This document shows positions 1 to 8,328 of a stretch of DNA of 35,165 nucleotides, in pieces. The notes beneath the pieces are model-generated. The model made no database searches. It saw only the letters and a program-made list of their open reading frames with translations, and was not told the origin of the DNA. Made by a program: the position numbers and the translations under genes. Positions within the stretch are counted from its first letter, which is position 1; each line of letters opens with the position of its first letter. Source of the DNA: an uncultured Oceanospirillaceae bacterium (GTDB taxonomy: Bacteria; Pseudomonadota; Gammaproteobacteria; Pseudomonadales; Oceanobacteraceae); contig CALJVD010000225.1 in NCBI GenBank assembly GCA_937974825.1, positions 1-35,165 of the forward strand, read 5' to 3'.

Positions 1-1664
1 TTGTCGAGTAATACGACTTGCTGGTTAGATTTACCTAACGCACTGACTAGGTAGCTGTCACCGGCCTTATAGCTGAGTTTTTCAGCATCAATTTCATGCC
101 CTTTAGCGGCTCTGATCCAACCTTTATCAGATAGAACAACTGTAATTGGTTCGGTGGAAATAAGATCGGCTTCGTTAAAGGCTTTTGCTTCAGTACGTGC
201 GACCACTGGTGAGCGGCGATCGTCACCAAATTTGTCAGCATCGGCCATGATTTCTTTCTTAATAAGTGTTTTTAAACGACGCTCTGAACCCAGCGTTTTT
301 TCGAGTTGATCACGTTCTTTTTCCAAGTCATCTTGCTCGCCACGGATCTTCATTTCTTCCAATTTGGCTAAATGACGAAGTTTTAACTCTAAGATGGATT
401 CGGCTTGAAGGTCGCTTAACCCAAAGCGTTGCATTAGTACAGGCTTAGGCTCGTCTTCTTGACGAATGATTTCAATCACTTCATCAATGTTTAAAAAGGC
501 AACCAATAAACCTTCTAAAATGTGTAAGCGCGCTAAGACCTTGTCGAGACGATACTGCAAACGACGACGCACGGTTTCAGTACGGTAGGTTAGCCATTCT
601 TCTAGCATGCCCTTCAGGTTTTTTACCTGTGGGCGACCGTCTAGACCAATAACGTTCATATTGACGCGATAGTTTTTTTCTAGGTCGGTGGTCGCAAACA
701 AATGCGCCATTAAACCTTCAAAATCGATTCGATTCGATCTAGGGATAATCACTAAGCGTGTTGGGTTTTCGTGGTCTGACTCGTCACGTAAGTCGGTAAC
801 CAGTGGCAGTTTCTTAGCCTGCATTTGTGCGGCAATTTGTTCTAAAACTTTCGCACCAGAGGTTTGGTGAGGTAGGGCGGTAATAATAATTTCACCGTCT
901 TCTATCTCGTAGATGGCGCGCATTTTTATGCTGCCACGGCCTTCACGATAAATCTTTTGTAGGTCGGCGCGCGGTGTAATGATTTCTGCTTCGGTTGGGA
1001 AGTCAGGGGCCAGTACATGCTCGCATAGATCATCGATGGTGGCCTTAGGTTCATCCAATAAGCGTACACAAGCACTGGCTACTTCACGTAGGTTGTGCGG
1101 TGGAATATCGGTGGCCATACCGACTGCAATACCAGTGGTACCGTTTAATAAAATATTGGGCAGGCGCGCTGGAAGGGTTACCGGTTCGCTCATGGTGCCA
1201 TCGAAGTTCGGCTGCCATTCAACCGTGCCTTGGCCGAGCTCGCTTAATAGTGTTTCGGCATAGCCAGCTAAGCGAGACTCGGTATAACGCATGGCAGCAA
1301 ACGATTTAGGATCGTCCGGTGCCCCCCAGTTACCTTGACCGTCCACCAATGGGTAGCGGTAAGAGAAGGGTTGCGCCATAAGTACCATGGCTTCATAACA
1401 GGCAATATCACCGTGAGGATGATATTTACCCAACACGTCACCGACGGTACGGGCAGATTTTTTGTGTTTGGCTGGGTGCTTTAACCCTAGCTCACTCATG
1501 GCGTAAACAATACGACGTTGTACGGGTTTTAAGCCGTCACCTACGTGCGGTAGGGCACGGTCTAAAATTACATACATAGAGTAATTTAGGTAGGCGCTTT
1601 CCGTATACTGTTTAAGAGACTGGCGTTCAGTGCCGTCTTCTGTATAGGTAATAATATCGGTCAT
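1..1664 (-). CDS. parC: Topoisomerase IV subunit A (partial, 3' end outside window)
   Basis: Catalytic subunit of topoisomerase IV, which decatenates daughter chromosomes with ParE. The frame is open from the ATG at 1664 to the window edge, giving about 554 residues of a family of roughly 750; the C-terminal beta-pinwheel is cut. Seen by translation: the N-terminal YLNYSMYVILDRALP segment, the quinolone-resistance-determining region GKYHPHGDIACYEA, the catalytic tyrosine in AMRYTESRL (Tyr127, codon 1284-1286), and the start of the C-terminal repeats near residue 540. The start gives an N-terminus of the same length as I remember for Pseudomonas ParC. No good Shine-Dalgarno precedes it; it begins 9 bases after the gap stop, so translational coupling is likely. 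Oddity: residue 87 (E. coli position 80, P. aeruginosa position 87) is Ile instead of the usual Ser, while Glu91 is kept. Confidence 0.97.
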   Translation of the reverse strand, partial: MTDIITYTEDGTERQSLKQYTESAYLNYSMYVILDRALPHVGDGLKPVQRRIVYAMSELGLKHPAKHKKSARTVGDVLGKYHPHGDIACYEAMVLMAQPFSYRYPLVDGQGNWGAPDDPKSFAAMRYTESRLAGYAETLLSELGQGTVEWQPNFDGTMSEPVTLPARLPNILLNGTTGIAVGMATDIPPHNLREVASACVRLLDEPKATIDDLCEHVLAPDFPTEAEIITPRADLQKIYREGRGSIKMRAIYEIEDGEIIITALPHQTSGAKVLEQIAAQMQAKKLPLVTDLRDESDHENPTRLVIIPRSNRIDFEGLMAHLFATTDLEKNYRVNMNVIGLDGRPQVKNLKGMLEEWLTYRTETVRRRLQYRLDKVLARLHILEGLLVAFLNIDEVIEIIRQEDEPKPVLMQRFGLSDLQAESILELKLRHLAKLEEMKIRGEQDDLEKERDQLEKTLGSERRLKTLIKKEIMADADKFGDDRRSPVVARTEAKAFNEADLISTEPITVVLSDKGWIRAAKGHEIDAEKLSYKAGDSYLVSALGKSNQQVVLLD

Positions 1665-1673
1665 GAAGGTTAA

Positions 1674-2672
1674 CTATTTAAGTTTCCAAGCGGTTAATGT
1701 ATCAAGCATGCGGTTGGCAAAGGCCCATTCGTTGTCGTACCAAGCCATCACTTTTACTAAGTTACCTTGCACCTTGGTTTGGTTTAGGTCGGCAACACAG
1801 GATACTGGGTAGCCATTGAAATCGCATGACACTAAAGGTTGTTCATTGCATTCCATAACACCTTTAGGGAATTTTTTTGCACCAGCGATTAAGGCTTTGT
1901 TAACGGCTTCAACGCTGGTGGCTTTTTTAGTGGTAAAGCTTAGGTCAACTAAAGAGACGTTTAAGGTGGGAACCCTAACCGACATACCGTCGAGCTTGCC
2001 ACTGAGTTCAGGAATCACTAAGCCAATGGCTTTGGCTGCGCCTGTACTGGTTGGGATAATTGAATGCGCTGCCGCGCGTGCACGGTATAAATCACGGTGC
2101 GTTTTGTCCAACAGGTTTTGGTCGTTCGTGTAGGCATGAATAGTGGTCATTAAGCCTTGTTCAATACCTAAAGAGTCATTCATTACCTTGGCTAAAGGCG
2201 CTAAGCAGTTTGTGGTGCAGGAGGCGTTAGACACAATGACTTGGTCTGCTAGCAATTCATGGTTAACCCCATAAACAACGGTTAAATCAGCGCCTTCCGC
2301 AGGATGCGATAACAAGACAGCTTTAGCTCCGGCGGTTAAGTGTTGTTCTGCGGCTTCGCGTGACTTTGCTCGACCGGTGCACTCAAGTACAACATCGACG
2401 TCTAAGTTGTGCCAAGGTAGGTTGGCTACATCTGGGACACTTAACAGCTCAATTTTTTGGCCATCGATTTCTAGGAAGTTGTCTTCCATTTTTACTTCTT
2501 TTGAGAAACGACCAAAGGTCGAGTCGAAGCGAGTTAGGTGCGTTAACGTTTCAGCATCCCCTAAGTCGTTGATCGCCACTAATTGAATTTTGTCTTGTAA
2601 ACCTTTCTCAAAAATAATACGTACGATATTGCGTCCAATACGACCATAACCATTGATAGCAATTTTTAGCAT
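1674..2672 (-). CDS. gap: Glyceraldehyde-3-phosphate dehydrogenase, type I
   Basis: Phosphorylating GAPDH that interconverts glyceraldehyde 3-phosphate and 1,3-bisphosphoglycerate in the cytoplasm. The 332-residue length is normal. Visible: NAD-binding INGYGRIGR at the N-terminus, Asp36 after the second strand (suggesting NAD preference), catalytic Cys152 in SNASCTTNCLAPLAK, His179 in TTIHAYTND, and the C-terminal WYDNEWAFANRMLD. The TNDQ and WYDNEW segments look closer to the GapB/Epd-like branch than to classical glycolytic GapA, so a gluconeogenic role or an erythrose-4-phosphate dehydrogenase role is possible; I cannot decide. An AAGGAG ribosome site lies about 7 bases before the ATG. It lies between parE (40-base gap) and parC (9-base gap) on the same strand and is almost certainly co-transcribed with them. 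Confidence 0.95.
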   Translation of the reverse strand: MLKIAINGYGRIGRNIVRIIFEKGLQDKIQLVAINDLGDAETLTHLTRFDSTFGRFSKEVKMEDNFLEIDGQKIELLSVPDVANLPWHNLDVDVVLECTGRAKSREAAEQHLTAGAKAVLLSHPAEGADLTVVYGVNHELLADQVIVSNASCTTNCLAPLAKVMNDSLGIEQGLMTTIHAYTNDQNLLDKTHRDLYRARAAAHSIIPTSTGAAKAIGLVIPELSGKLDGMSVRVPTLNVSLVDLSFTTKKATSVEAVNKALIAGAKKFPKGVMECNEQPLVSCDFNGYPVSCVADLNQTKVQGNLVKVMAWYDNEWAFANRMLDTLTAWKLK

Positions 2673-2712
2673 TCCATTCTCCTTGCAATAAAATCAATAT
2701 AATTGAAACAAA

Positions 2713-4605
2713 TTAGATTAAGACTTCTGCTTCGTTTCCATGTTCTTCTAGCCAGTTTTTACGGTCACCGGCGCGCTTTTTAGCCAGTAGCATATCCATA
2801 AGCTCAGTGGTGCCGTCATCGTCTTCAATGGAAAGCTGTACGAGTCGACGAGTATCCGGATCCATTGTCGTTTCGCGCAGTTGTAGCGGGTTCATTTCAC
2901 CCAAGCCTTTAAAGCGTTGAACGTTTGGTTTACCGCGTTTCTTCTCGGCAACCAAGCGCTCTAAAATACTGTCTTTTTCGCTTTCGTCTAATGCGTAATA
3001 CACTTCTTTGCCAATATCGATACGGTACAGAGGTGGCATGGCGACGTATACATGACCATTTTTAACCAGTTGTGGAAAGTGGCGTACAAAGAGTGCACAC
3101 AGCAATGTAGCAATGTGTAAACCGTCAGAGTCGGCGTCCGCTAAAATACAAATTTTGCCGTAACGTAAGCCGTCAAGGTTGTCGTTGTTTGGGTCGATCC
3201 CTAAAGCCACGGCTATATCATGCACTTCTTGCGAAGCTAAAATTTGCCCAGATTCGACTTCCCAAGTATTTAGAATTTTACCGCGCAACGGCAAAATGGC
3301 TTGGAACTCTCGGTTACGTGCTTGTTTCGCTGAGCCACCTGCCGAGTCCCCTTCCACTAAAAACAATTCACTGCGCTCTGTGTCTTGACCACTACAGTCC
3401 GCTAGCTTGCCGGGTAGGGCCGGTCCTTGTGTAACTTTTTTACGAGCAACAGTTTTGGCTTTACGCAAACGGCTTTGAGCGTGGCTAATGGCGAGCTCTG
3501 CTAAGGCCTCTGCTTCATCGGTGTTTTCGTTAAGCCATAAAGCGAAGGCGTCTTTTAATACGCCTACTAAGAATGATGAGGCCTCGCGTGATGACAGACG
3601 TTCTTTTGTTTGACCGGCAAATTGAGGGTCTGTTAGCTTTACCGAAAGCACATAAGAACAGCGTTCCCATAAGTCTTCAGACGTGAGTTTAATGCCACGA
3701 GGTAATAAGTTTCGAAATTCACAAAACTCTTTAAGGGCATCTAGCAGCCCTGTACGAAACCCGTTAACGTGCGTGCCACCTTGAATGGTAGGAATTAAGT
3801 TAACATAGCTTTCTTGCAGTAACTCTCCACCCTCCGGCTGCCATTGCACAGCCCAGTCAACCGCTTCACTTTTATGATAAACCGAGCCAACAAAGGGTTC
3901 TTTAGGAAGGGTCTCGTAGCCAGTAGTGGCAATGGTTAAGTAATCTTTTAAACCATCTTCATAGTGCCACTCTGCACTGTCTTCTTGGTTGGGCGCATTA
4001 AAAATAACGCGTAAACCAGGGCACAATACGGCTTTCGCGCGTAGGTTGTGCTTTAGGCGGGGAATAGAAAACTTAGGAGAGTCAAAGTATTGTGGGTCGG
4101 GCGTAAAGTGAATACTGGTACCGGTTCTCTTTTTGCCACAAGTATCAATCACTTCTAAATCAGAGGTTTTATAACCGTCTGCAAAAGACACACGCATGAC
4201 TTCACCGCCACGCCAAATAGTGACATCTAACTTTTGCGATAGCGCGTTTACCACCGCTACCCCCACACCATGTAGACCACCTGAGAATTGATAGTTGTCG
4301 TTAGAAAACTTACCCCCAGCGTGTAATTGGCACAGAATAAGTTCGACGCCTGATACACCGTGCTCTGGGTGAATATCAGTAGGCATGCCTCGACCGTCAT
4401 CGGTGATGGTCATTGAGCCATCATCGTGCAAGGTCACTTCAATTTTTGATGCGTGTCCAGCGAGTGCCTCGTCAACCGAGTTATCTATAACTTCTTGTGC
4501 TAGGTGGTTAGGACGCGAGGTGTCTGTATACATTCCTGGACGCTTACGTACAGGGTCTAAACCACTTAAAACTTCAATCGAGGAGGCGGTATATTCTTTG
4601 GTCAT
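2713..4605 (-). CDS. parE: Topoisomerase IV subunit B
   Basis: ATPase subunit of topoisomerase IV, partner of ParC. The 630-residue length matches the family. In order: GHKL ATPase with EVIDNSVDEA (Asn42 for Mg-ATP), DDGRGMP near 69-75 and the GGLHGVG lid near 109-115; a transducer domain with the QTKERL switch-lysine loop; a TOPRIM domain with EGDSAGGSAKQ and DADSDGLHI; and a C-terminal RFKGLGEMNP segment. The acidic EGD residues and the GKILNTW and LASQEV positions where quinolone-related changes occur in E. coli ParE appear normal. It begins about 70 bases after the yqiA stop and ends 40 bases before gap, within the yqiB-cpdA-yqiA-parE-gap-parC run. No convincing promoter was found directly upstream. 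Confidence 0.98.
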   Translation of the reverse strand: MTKEYTASSIEVLSGLDPVRKRPGMYTDTSRPNHLAQEVIDNSVDEALAGHASKIEVTLHDDGSMTITDDGRGMPTDIHPEHGVSGVELILCQLHAGGKFSNDNYQFSGGLHGVGVAVVNALSQKLDVTIWRGGEVMRVSFADGYKTSDLEVIDTCGKKRTGTSIHFTPDPQYFDSPKFSIPRLKHNLRAKAVLCPGLRVIFNAPNQEDSAEWHYEDGLKDYLTIATTGYETLPKEPFVGSVYHKSEAVDWAVQWQPEGGELLQESYVNLIPTIQGGTHVNGFRTGLLDALKEFCEFRNLLPRGIKLTSEDLWERCSYVLSVKLTDPQFAGQTKERLSSREASSFLVGVLKDAFALWLNENTDEAEALAELAISHAQSRLRKAKTVARKKVTQGPALPGKLADCSGQDTERSELFLVEGDSAGGSAKQARNREFQAILPLRGKILNTWEVESGQILASQEVHDIAVALGIDPNNDNLDGLRYGKICILADADSDGLHIATLLCALFVRHFPQLVKNGHVYVAMPPLYRIDIGKEVYYALDESEKDSILERLVAEKKRGKPNVQRFKGLGEMNPLQLRETTMDPDTRRLVQLSIEDDDGTTELMDMLLAKKRAGDRKNWLEEHGNEAEVLI

Positions 4606-4674
4606 GTATAAGTTTTCAGTGTTGAGTGAATGATTAAGTGCGATATTTTTTCTGTTCTTTTTGTTTGTGCACTG

Positions 4675-5274
4675 CTAGAAAGCTTCGCATTTTGCCCAAG
4701 CTAAGATCATGGGCAGTCTTTCTATAAAACCTTCGAAACTATGATTTCCAGCGCCTTCTAGCCAGCTAGGACAGGCTTGGTATAGCTTTGCTGCTTGTTT
4801 GTAGTCTAAGGTTTCGTCACCTGTTTGCAACAGTAAAAATAATTGCTCTGGTGTATTTATACAAGGGGTATCAAGCGCTTTAAGTTGCTCGATGTGCTCC
4901 ATGGTGAGTTCATGAACTTCGTCTGTATAAAAGTGCTTATTAGGCCCTAAGTAGTGCTCAAATAAATCGAACGGTCTAACAGCCGGGTTGATAAGCGCTG
5001 CCTTACAGTGGTGTGTAGCTGAAAGGTATGTGGCATAAAAACCGCCGAGAGAACTACCAATAATAATAATCTTATCGGTATGCTGTTTTAATTCAGCCAA
5101 TGCCTCTTGCGCTTGCTGTATGGCCACATTAGGCTCGAACGCTAATGCAGGGATGCTAAGCAAGGCGCTAGAGTAGTGTTGTTTAAAGTAGGCGCTAAGT
5201 TGTTGAGCTTTTTTTGATAATGGTGAGCTTAAAAAACCATGTAAGTAGAGGCATGCAAATGGAGTCTTTACCAA
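4675..5274 (-). CDS. yqiA: YqiA-type alpha/beta-hydrolase (esterase)
   Basis: Small serine esterase of the YqiA/UPF0227-like family, 199 residues (E. coli YqiA is about 193). Visible: LYLHGFLSSP near the N-terminus (oxyanion region), nucleophile elbow GSSLGGFYA, and a late His in GNHSFEGF that fits the catalytic triad. The physiological substrate is unknown; E. coli YqiA cleaves short-chain acyl and palmitoyl-CoA model substrates. No ATG exists in frame near the N-terminus. The start is TTG at 5274, only 2 bases after the cpdA stop codon, which points to translational coupling. Gene order cpdA-yqiA-parE is as in E. coli and Pseudomonas. Confidence 0.9.
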   Translation of the reverse strand: MVKTPFACLYLHGFLSSPLSKKAQQLSAYFKQHYSSALLSIPALAFEPNVAIQQAQEALAELKQHTDKIIIIGSSLGGFYATYLSATHHCKAALINPAVRPFDLFEHYLGPNKHFYTDEVHELTMEHIEQLKALDTPCINTPEQLFLLLQTGDETLDYKQAAKLYQACPSWLEGAGNHSFEGFIERLPMILAWAKCEAF

Positions 5275-5276
5275 TG

Positions 5277-6095
5277 TCAGTATCCGGTTCCGTTAATGTC
5301 GACATTAAACGCTACATCATTCACTCGCTCTACGCCAGTTTCTATAGTGCCGTCAGCGTTGAGCTCTAGCCAGCGATAGCCCGGCGCAGCTTCGTCAATA
5401 GTAAACTCTGTCGCCTCGGGTTTAAATTGAATACAGGTGGAAGGCGTTGAGATATAACGCACATTATTAATTAGTCGGTCGCTTTCTTGATGCACATGCC
5501 CCCATAAAACAGCGCGTACATTAGAGTGCTGGGCAATTAGATCAAAAAACTCTTGGTTGTTATGCAGGCCAATTTTGTCGAGCCATTCACTGCCCATGGG
5601 AATAGGGTGGTGATGAAAGCTAATGAGAGTATGTAAATCGGGTCGTTCGTTTAAACACTTTTCTAATAGCGCTAGTTGGCTTGTTGGTAAGGTTCCGTGC
5701 ACTTTAGTTGGTACTTGCGAGTTTAGTAACACAAGTTGCCAGTGGTCACTACGAACAACTTGTTTAGTGTATTCGTTACCTTGCGCGACCTTTTCGATGT
5801 AATCGGGGTGATCATGGTTACCCTCGAACAAAAATTTCGGGCAATTAAAGGGTTGTAGGTGTTCATGTAAATACTGGTACGACTCTAAACTAAGGTCTTG
5901 AGAAATATCACCAGTAATAATAATGGCATCTGGATGTGGATGATTCGCTTTAACTAAATCGAGTACGCACTGAAAGCTTTCTCGGGTGTTGAGCCCAAGA
6001 AGGGTTTCATTTGGGTGTCCATATAAATGGGTATCTGTAATTTGTACAAGCTTCAGCTTTGTCTTATTTTCCAGAGTGTACAAAGAATGCTCCAT
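5277..6095 (-). CDS. cpdA: 3',5'-cyclic-AMP phosphodiesterase
   Basis: Class III cyclic nucleotide phosphodiesterase that hydrolyses cAMP to AMP and tunes CRP signalling. At 272 residues it matches E. coli CpdA (275). The full calcineurin-like metal-binding set is visible: QITDTHLYG (Asp, His), ITGDISQD (Asp), FEGNHDH (Asn, His), SFHHHPIPMGSEWLDK (His) and LWGHVHQE (two His). The GSEWLDKIGLHN stretch is typical of CpdA rather than generic phosphoesterases. It lies 58 bases downstream of yqiB and 2 bases before yqiA in the conserved operon. Confidence 0.95.
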   Translation of the reverse strand: MEHSLYTLENKTKLKLVQITDTHLYGHPNETLLGLNTRESFQCVLDLVKANHPHPDAIIITGDISQDLSLESYQYLHEHLQPFNCPKFLFEGNHDHPDYIEKVAQGNEYTKQVVRSDHWQLVLLNSQVPTKVHGTLPTSQLALLEKCLNERPDLHTLISFHHHPIPMGSEWLDKIGLHNNQEFFDLIAQHSNVRAVLWGHVHQESDRLINNVRYISTPSTCIQFKPEATEFTIDEAAPGYRWLELNADGTIETGVERVNDVAFNVDINGTGY

Positions 6096-6153
6096 TCCTT
6101 TGTGTTTTCCACAGTGTCTAATGTTACACCATTAAGTGCAATAGAAAAGATAG

Positions 6154-6600
6154 CTAAAATGCGACAGAAAAGCTCTGTTCTATTCGTGTTCCGTGTTCAA
6201 GGCAATGAGTGAGCCATTGGGCTAGGAAAACATTTAATTGTTGTTTTTCATCCGGTGCTCGCATTTTCGGGTTAGGGTAAGTATAGCGTCCCTCTATTCG
6301 TTCATTGTTTTGATAATGTAAAACTTCTGCCATGTTCGCATCATGGTACATGCGCACATGGATGCTTTGAGGCTGTAACCAGCGGCTTTTCATGCCTGTT
6401 TGGTGTATTTCTAGCATGGTGGTGTACTTATGCTCTTCCGTTACCTTGATGGTTACCCTGACGGGGCTTGCATCCGTATTGATAGCAAAGGTATTGGAGC
6501 CGCTAGAAGGTGGCAGTAATTTAAGCAAACGAATGTAGTTTGCTTCACATACCGCTGCCATTTGCACAAGATCGGGAATATAACGCTTTTTAGTTTTCAT
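6154..6600 (-). CDS. yqiB: DUF1249 protein YqiB
   Basis: DUF1249 family protein of 148 residues (E. coli YqiB about 140); molecular function not established. Recognisable features are the N-terminal YIPDLVQMAAVCEANYIRLLKLL segment (a family hallmark), a central beta-rich region with YTTMLEIHQ, and a WLQPQ...RMYHDANMAEVLHYQ region. No signal peptide or membrane segment is seen, so it is probably cytoplasmic. In E. coli the order is nudF-yqiB-cpdA-yqiA-parE; here yqiB is the first gene of the run and nudF (ADP-ribose pyrophosphatase) is absent. It is divergent from tolC across a 225-base region that must hold both promoters. Confidence 0.9.
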   Translation of the reverse strand: MKTKKRYIPDLVQMAAVCEANYIRLLKLLPPSSGSNTFAINTDASPVRVTIKVTEEHKYTTMLEIHQTGMKSRWLQPQSIHVRMYHDANMAEVLHYQNNERIEGRYTYPNPKMRAPDEKQQLNVFLAQWLTHCLEHGTRIEQSFSVAF

Positions 6601-6825
6601 AAAATAATAATAACTGCCGGGTTTGGGCTACTTATAAGCAGTGTTAAGCTTTATCGTTAACGGGCGAATACAGTGCTTGAACTTCTAGTATAACTGCATA
6701 AGAATGTAGCGGCTGTGTGTGATCGAAATATATCCACTTTTGGAACAATGAATGCACAACATAGAATTTTGTTTCTGTTAAACTCAGCAAACTTTACCGA
6801 ATTTATTGCGTATCAAAGGCATATT

Positions 6826-8169
6826 ATGAAGAAACTTTTATCAATAACCATCGCTTTATTAACAGCTGGCGGTGTTAGTGCGGCTGATTTAACGACCATC
6901 TATCAAGAAGCTGTGGCTAACGATACCGAAATTGCAGCGGCACGTGCAACTCGAGACGCAGACGGTTACGACCTAATGATTGCTCGTTCAGCGTTACTGC
7001 CACAAGCAAGCGTTAGCTATAATATTACACGTTACGATACGACCTCTGACACTATTGGTGCAGGTTCTGGTGGCGCGCTAACCATTGGTGAAATGGATAA
7101 AGAATACACATTAAAAGGTTTACAAGTTCAAGCGTCTCAAACCTTATTTAATTTAAACAGTTGGTATAACTATAAAGCAGCCTCGACAGGTGATGAGTCT
7201 GCAGAGTTAGAGTTACACCTAGCGAAACAACAGTTGTTACTTCGTACAGCCGATGCTTACTTTAATGTATTGCGTGCACAAGATAATTTAGCAGCCGCAC
7301 GTGCGGAAGAAAAAGCGGTTAAGCGCTCGTTAGAGCAAACAAAGCAGCGTTATGAGGTGGGTCTAATTGCAATCACCGACGTACACGAAGCTCAGGCCGC
7401 CTATGACTTAAGCTACGCCTATTTATTAGGCCAAGAAGCCGCATTAGATATTAGCTACGAAATGCTTGAGCAGTTAACTGGTCAGCGTTATGACGATTTA
7501 GCCTTGCTGAAAGACGAAGTAGCCATGGAGCAACCTGAGAACGATGTTCAGCAGTGGGTTGATTCAGGTTTAGAGAAATACGTTGGTGTGTTGTTAGCAG
7601 AAGCCGGCAAGGATGCAGTATTAATGCAACGTAATGCTGCTCGTTCAAACCATGCTCCTACTGCTACTTTGTTTGCCAGTTACAGTGATGCAGAGCAAGC
7701 TCCATTCGGCGCGTCGACTGACCCAATGAACAGTGAAGCAAAAGTTATCGGTGTTGAATTTAGCATGCCGCTTTTAACCGGTGGTGCGAACTATGGTCGT
7801 ACAAAACAAGCTGCTCAAAAGTTTGCAGCGATTGAACTGCAAGCAGAAAAGCAACGTCGCGATGTTAAGCGCAACGTGCGTAGTTTGTATCGTCAAGTAC
7901 AAACAGACAGTTTGAATGTTAAGGCGCGTAAACAGTCTATGCTTTCAGCAGAAAGTGCATTGGAAGCGACTGAAACTGGTTACCGTGTAGGAACACGTAA
8001 TATCGTTGAGGTTTTGACTGCACAGAAAAACCTTTACGGTGCACAGCGTGACTACGCAAACGCCCGTTATGACTACATCATTAACTTATTAAATCTTAAG
8101 TTTTATGCGGGTACCTTGAATGAAGGTGACCTAGCGTTGCTAAATGAGTGGTTAAAGCCAGAAGCATAA
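6826..8169 (+). CDS. tolC: TolC-family outer-membrane channel
   Basis: Outer-membrane efflux and type I secretion channel. The open frame reaches back to 6715, but the ATG at 6826 is chosen because it is followed at once by a signal peptide (MKKLLSITIALLTAGGVSA, cleavage before ADLTT) and preceded by an AAAGG-like ribosome site. That gives 447 residues. The duplicated outer-membrane-efflux-protein repeat is visible: alpha-helical stretches rich in Ala and Gln (ALLPQASVSYN near the first beta region; RYEVGLIAITDVHEAQAAYD; a second repeat with GYRVGTRNIVEVLTAQKNLY). The two RYEVG/GYRVGTR motifs are diagnostic. tolC lies next to the nudF-yqiB-cpdA cluster in E. coli and Pseudomonas too. It is followed by a strong terminator, so it is monocistronic. 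Confidence 0.95.
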   Translation: MKKLLSITIALLTAGGVSAADLTTIYQEAVANDTEIAAARATRDADGYDLMIARSALLPQASVSYNITRYDTTSDTIGAGSGGALTIGEMDKEYTLKGLQVQASQTLFNLNSWYNYKAASTGDESAELELHLAKQQLLLRTADAYFNVLRAQDNLAAARAEEKAVKRSLEQTKQRYEVGLIAITDVHEAQAAYDLSYAYLLGQEAALDISYEMLEQLTGQRYDDLALLKDEVAMEQPENDVQQWVDSGLEKYVGVLLAEAGKDAVLMQRNAARSNHAPTATLFASYSDAEQAPFGASTDPMNSEAKVIGVEFSMPLLTGGANYGRTKQAAQKFAAIELQAEKQRRDVKRNVRSLYRQVQTDSLNVKARKQSMLSAESALEATETGYRVGTRNIVEVLTAQKNLYGAQRDYANARYDYIINLLNLKFYAGTLNEGDLALLNEWLKPEA

Positions 8170-8182
8170 AAGAACAGTCTTT

Positions 8183-8207
8183 AAAGGCGGCTTAGGCCGC
8201 CTTTTTT
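8183..8207 (+). terminator. Rho-independent terminator after tolC
   Basis: Perfect 9-bp stem AAAGGCGGC (8183-8191) and GCCGCCTTT (8196-8204) around a 4-base loop TTAG, ending in a run of T. It starts 14 bases after the tolC stop. Confidence 0.93.
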
Positions 8208-8254
8208 GAAAAAAAGATGACATTTTCTTCAATTCTGGCAGAATAACGCGCCTT

Positions 8255-8274
8255 TGTGTCTTAAAAATGACACA
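8255..8274. promoter_or_regulatory. Inverted repeat upstream of gdhA (candidate operator)
   Basis: TGTGTC (8255-8260), 8-base AT-rich spacer, GACACA (8269-8274): perfect 6-bp half-sites 54 bases upstream of the gdhA ATG. The spacing of half-sites by about one helical turn fits a dimeric helix-turn-helix regulator. No confident -35/-10 pair was found around it, and I do not recognise the protein that would bind it. Confidence 0.4.
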
Positions 8275-8328
8275 TTGCGACCCCGAGCAAAAGCTCATTT
8301 CACCAATGCTCACAATGGGAAATAGACT

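Noticed and set aside
3300..3345. ParE has ARNREFQ where E. coli has ARDREYQ, close to the quinolone-related region
   Set aside because: By counting from the E. coli numbering, the changed residue is about position 431, not 420, 445 or 458; the EGD, ILN and LAS sites are unchanged, so this is ordinary divergence.
6677..6704. TTGAAC and TATAAC as a tolC promoter
   Set aside because: The two hexamers are only 6 bases apart and other -10 candidates in the stretch are poor, so I do not assign a promoter although one must exist in 6601-6825.
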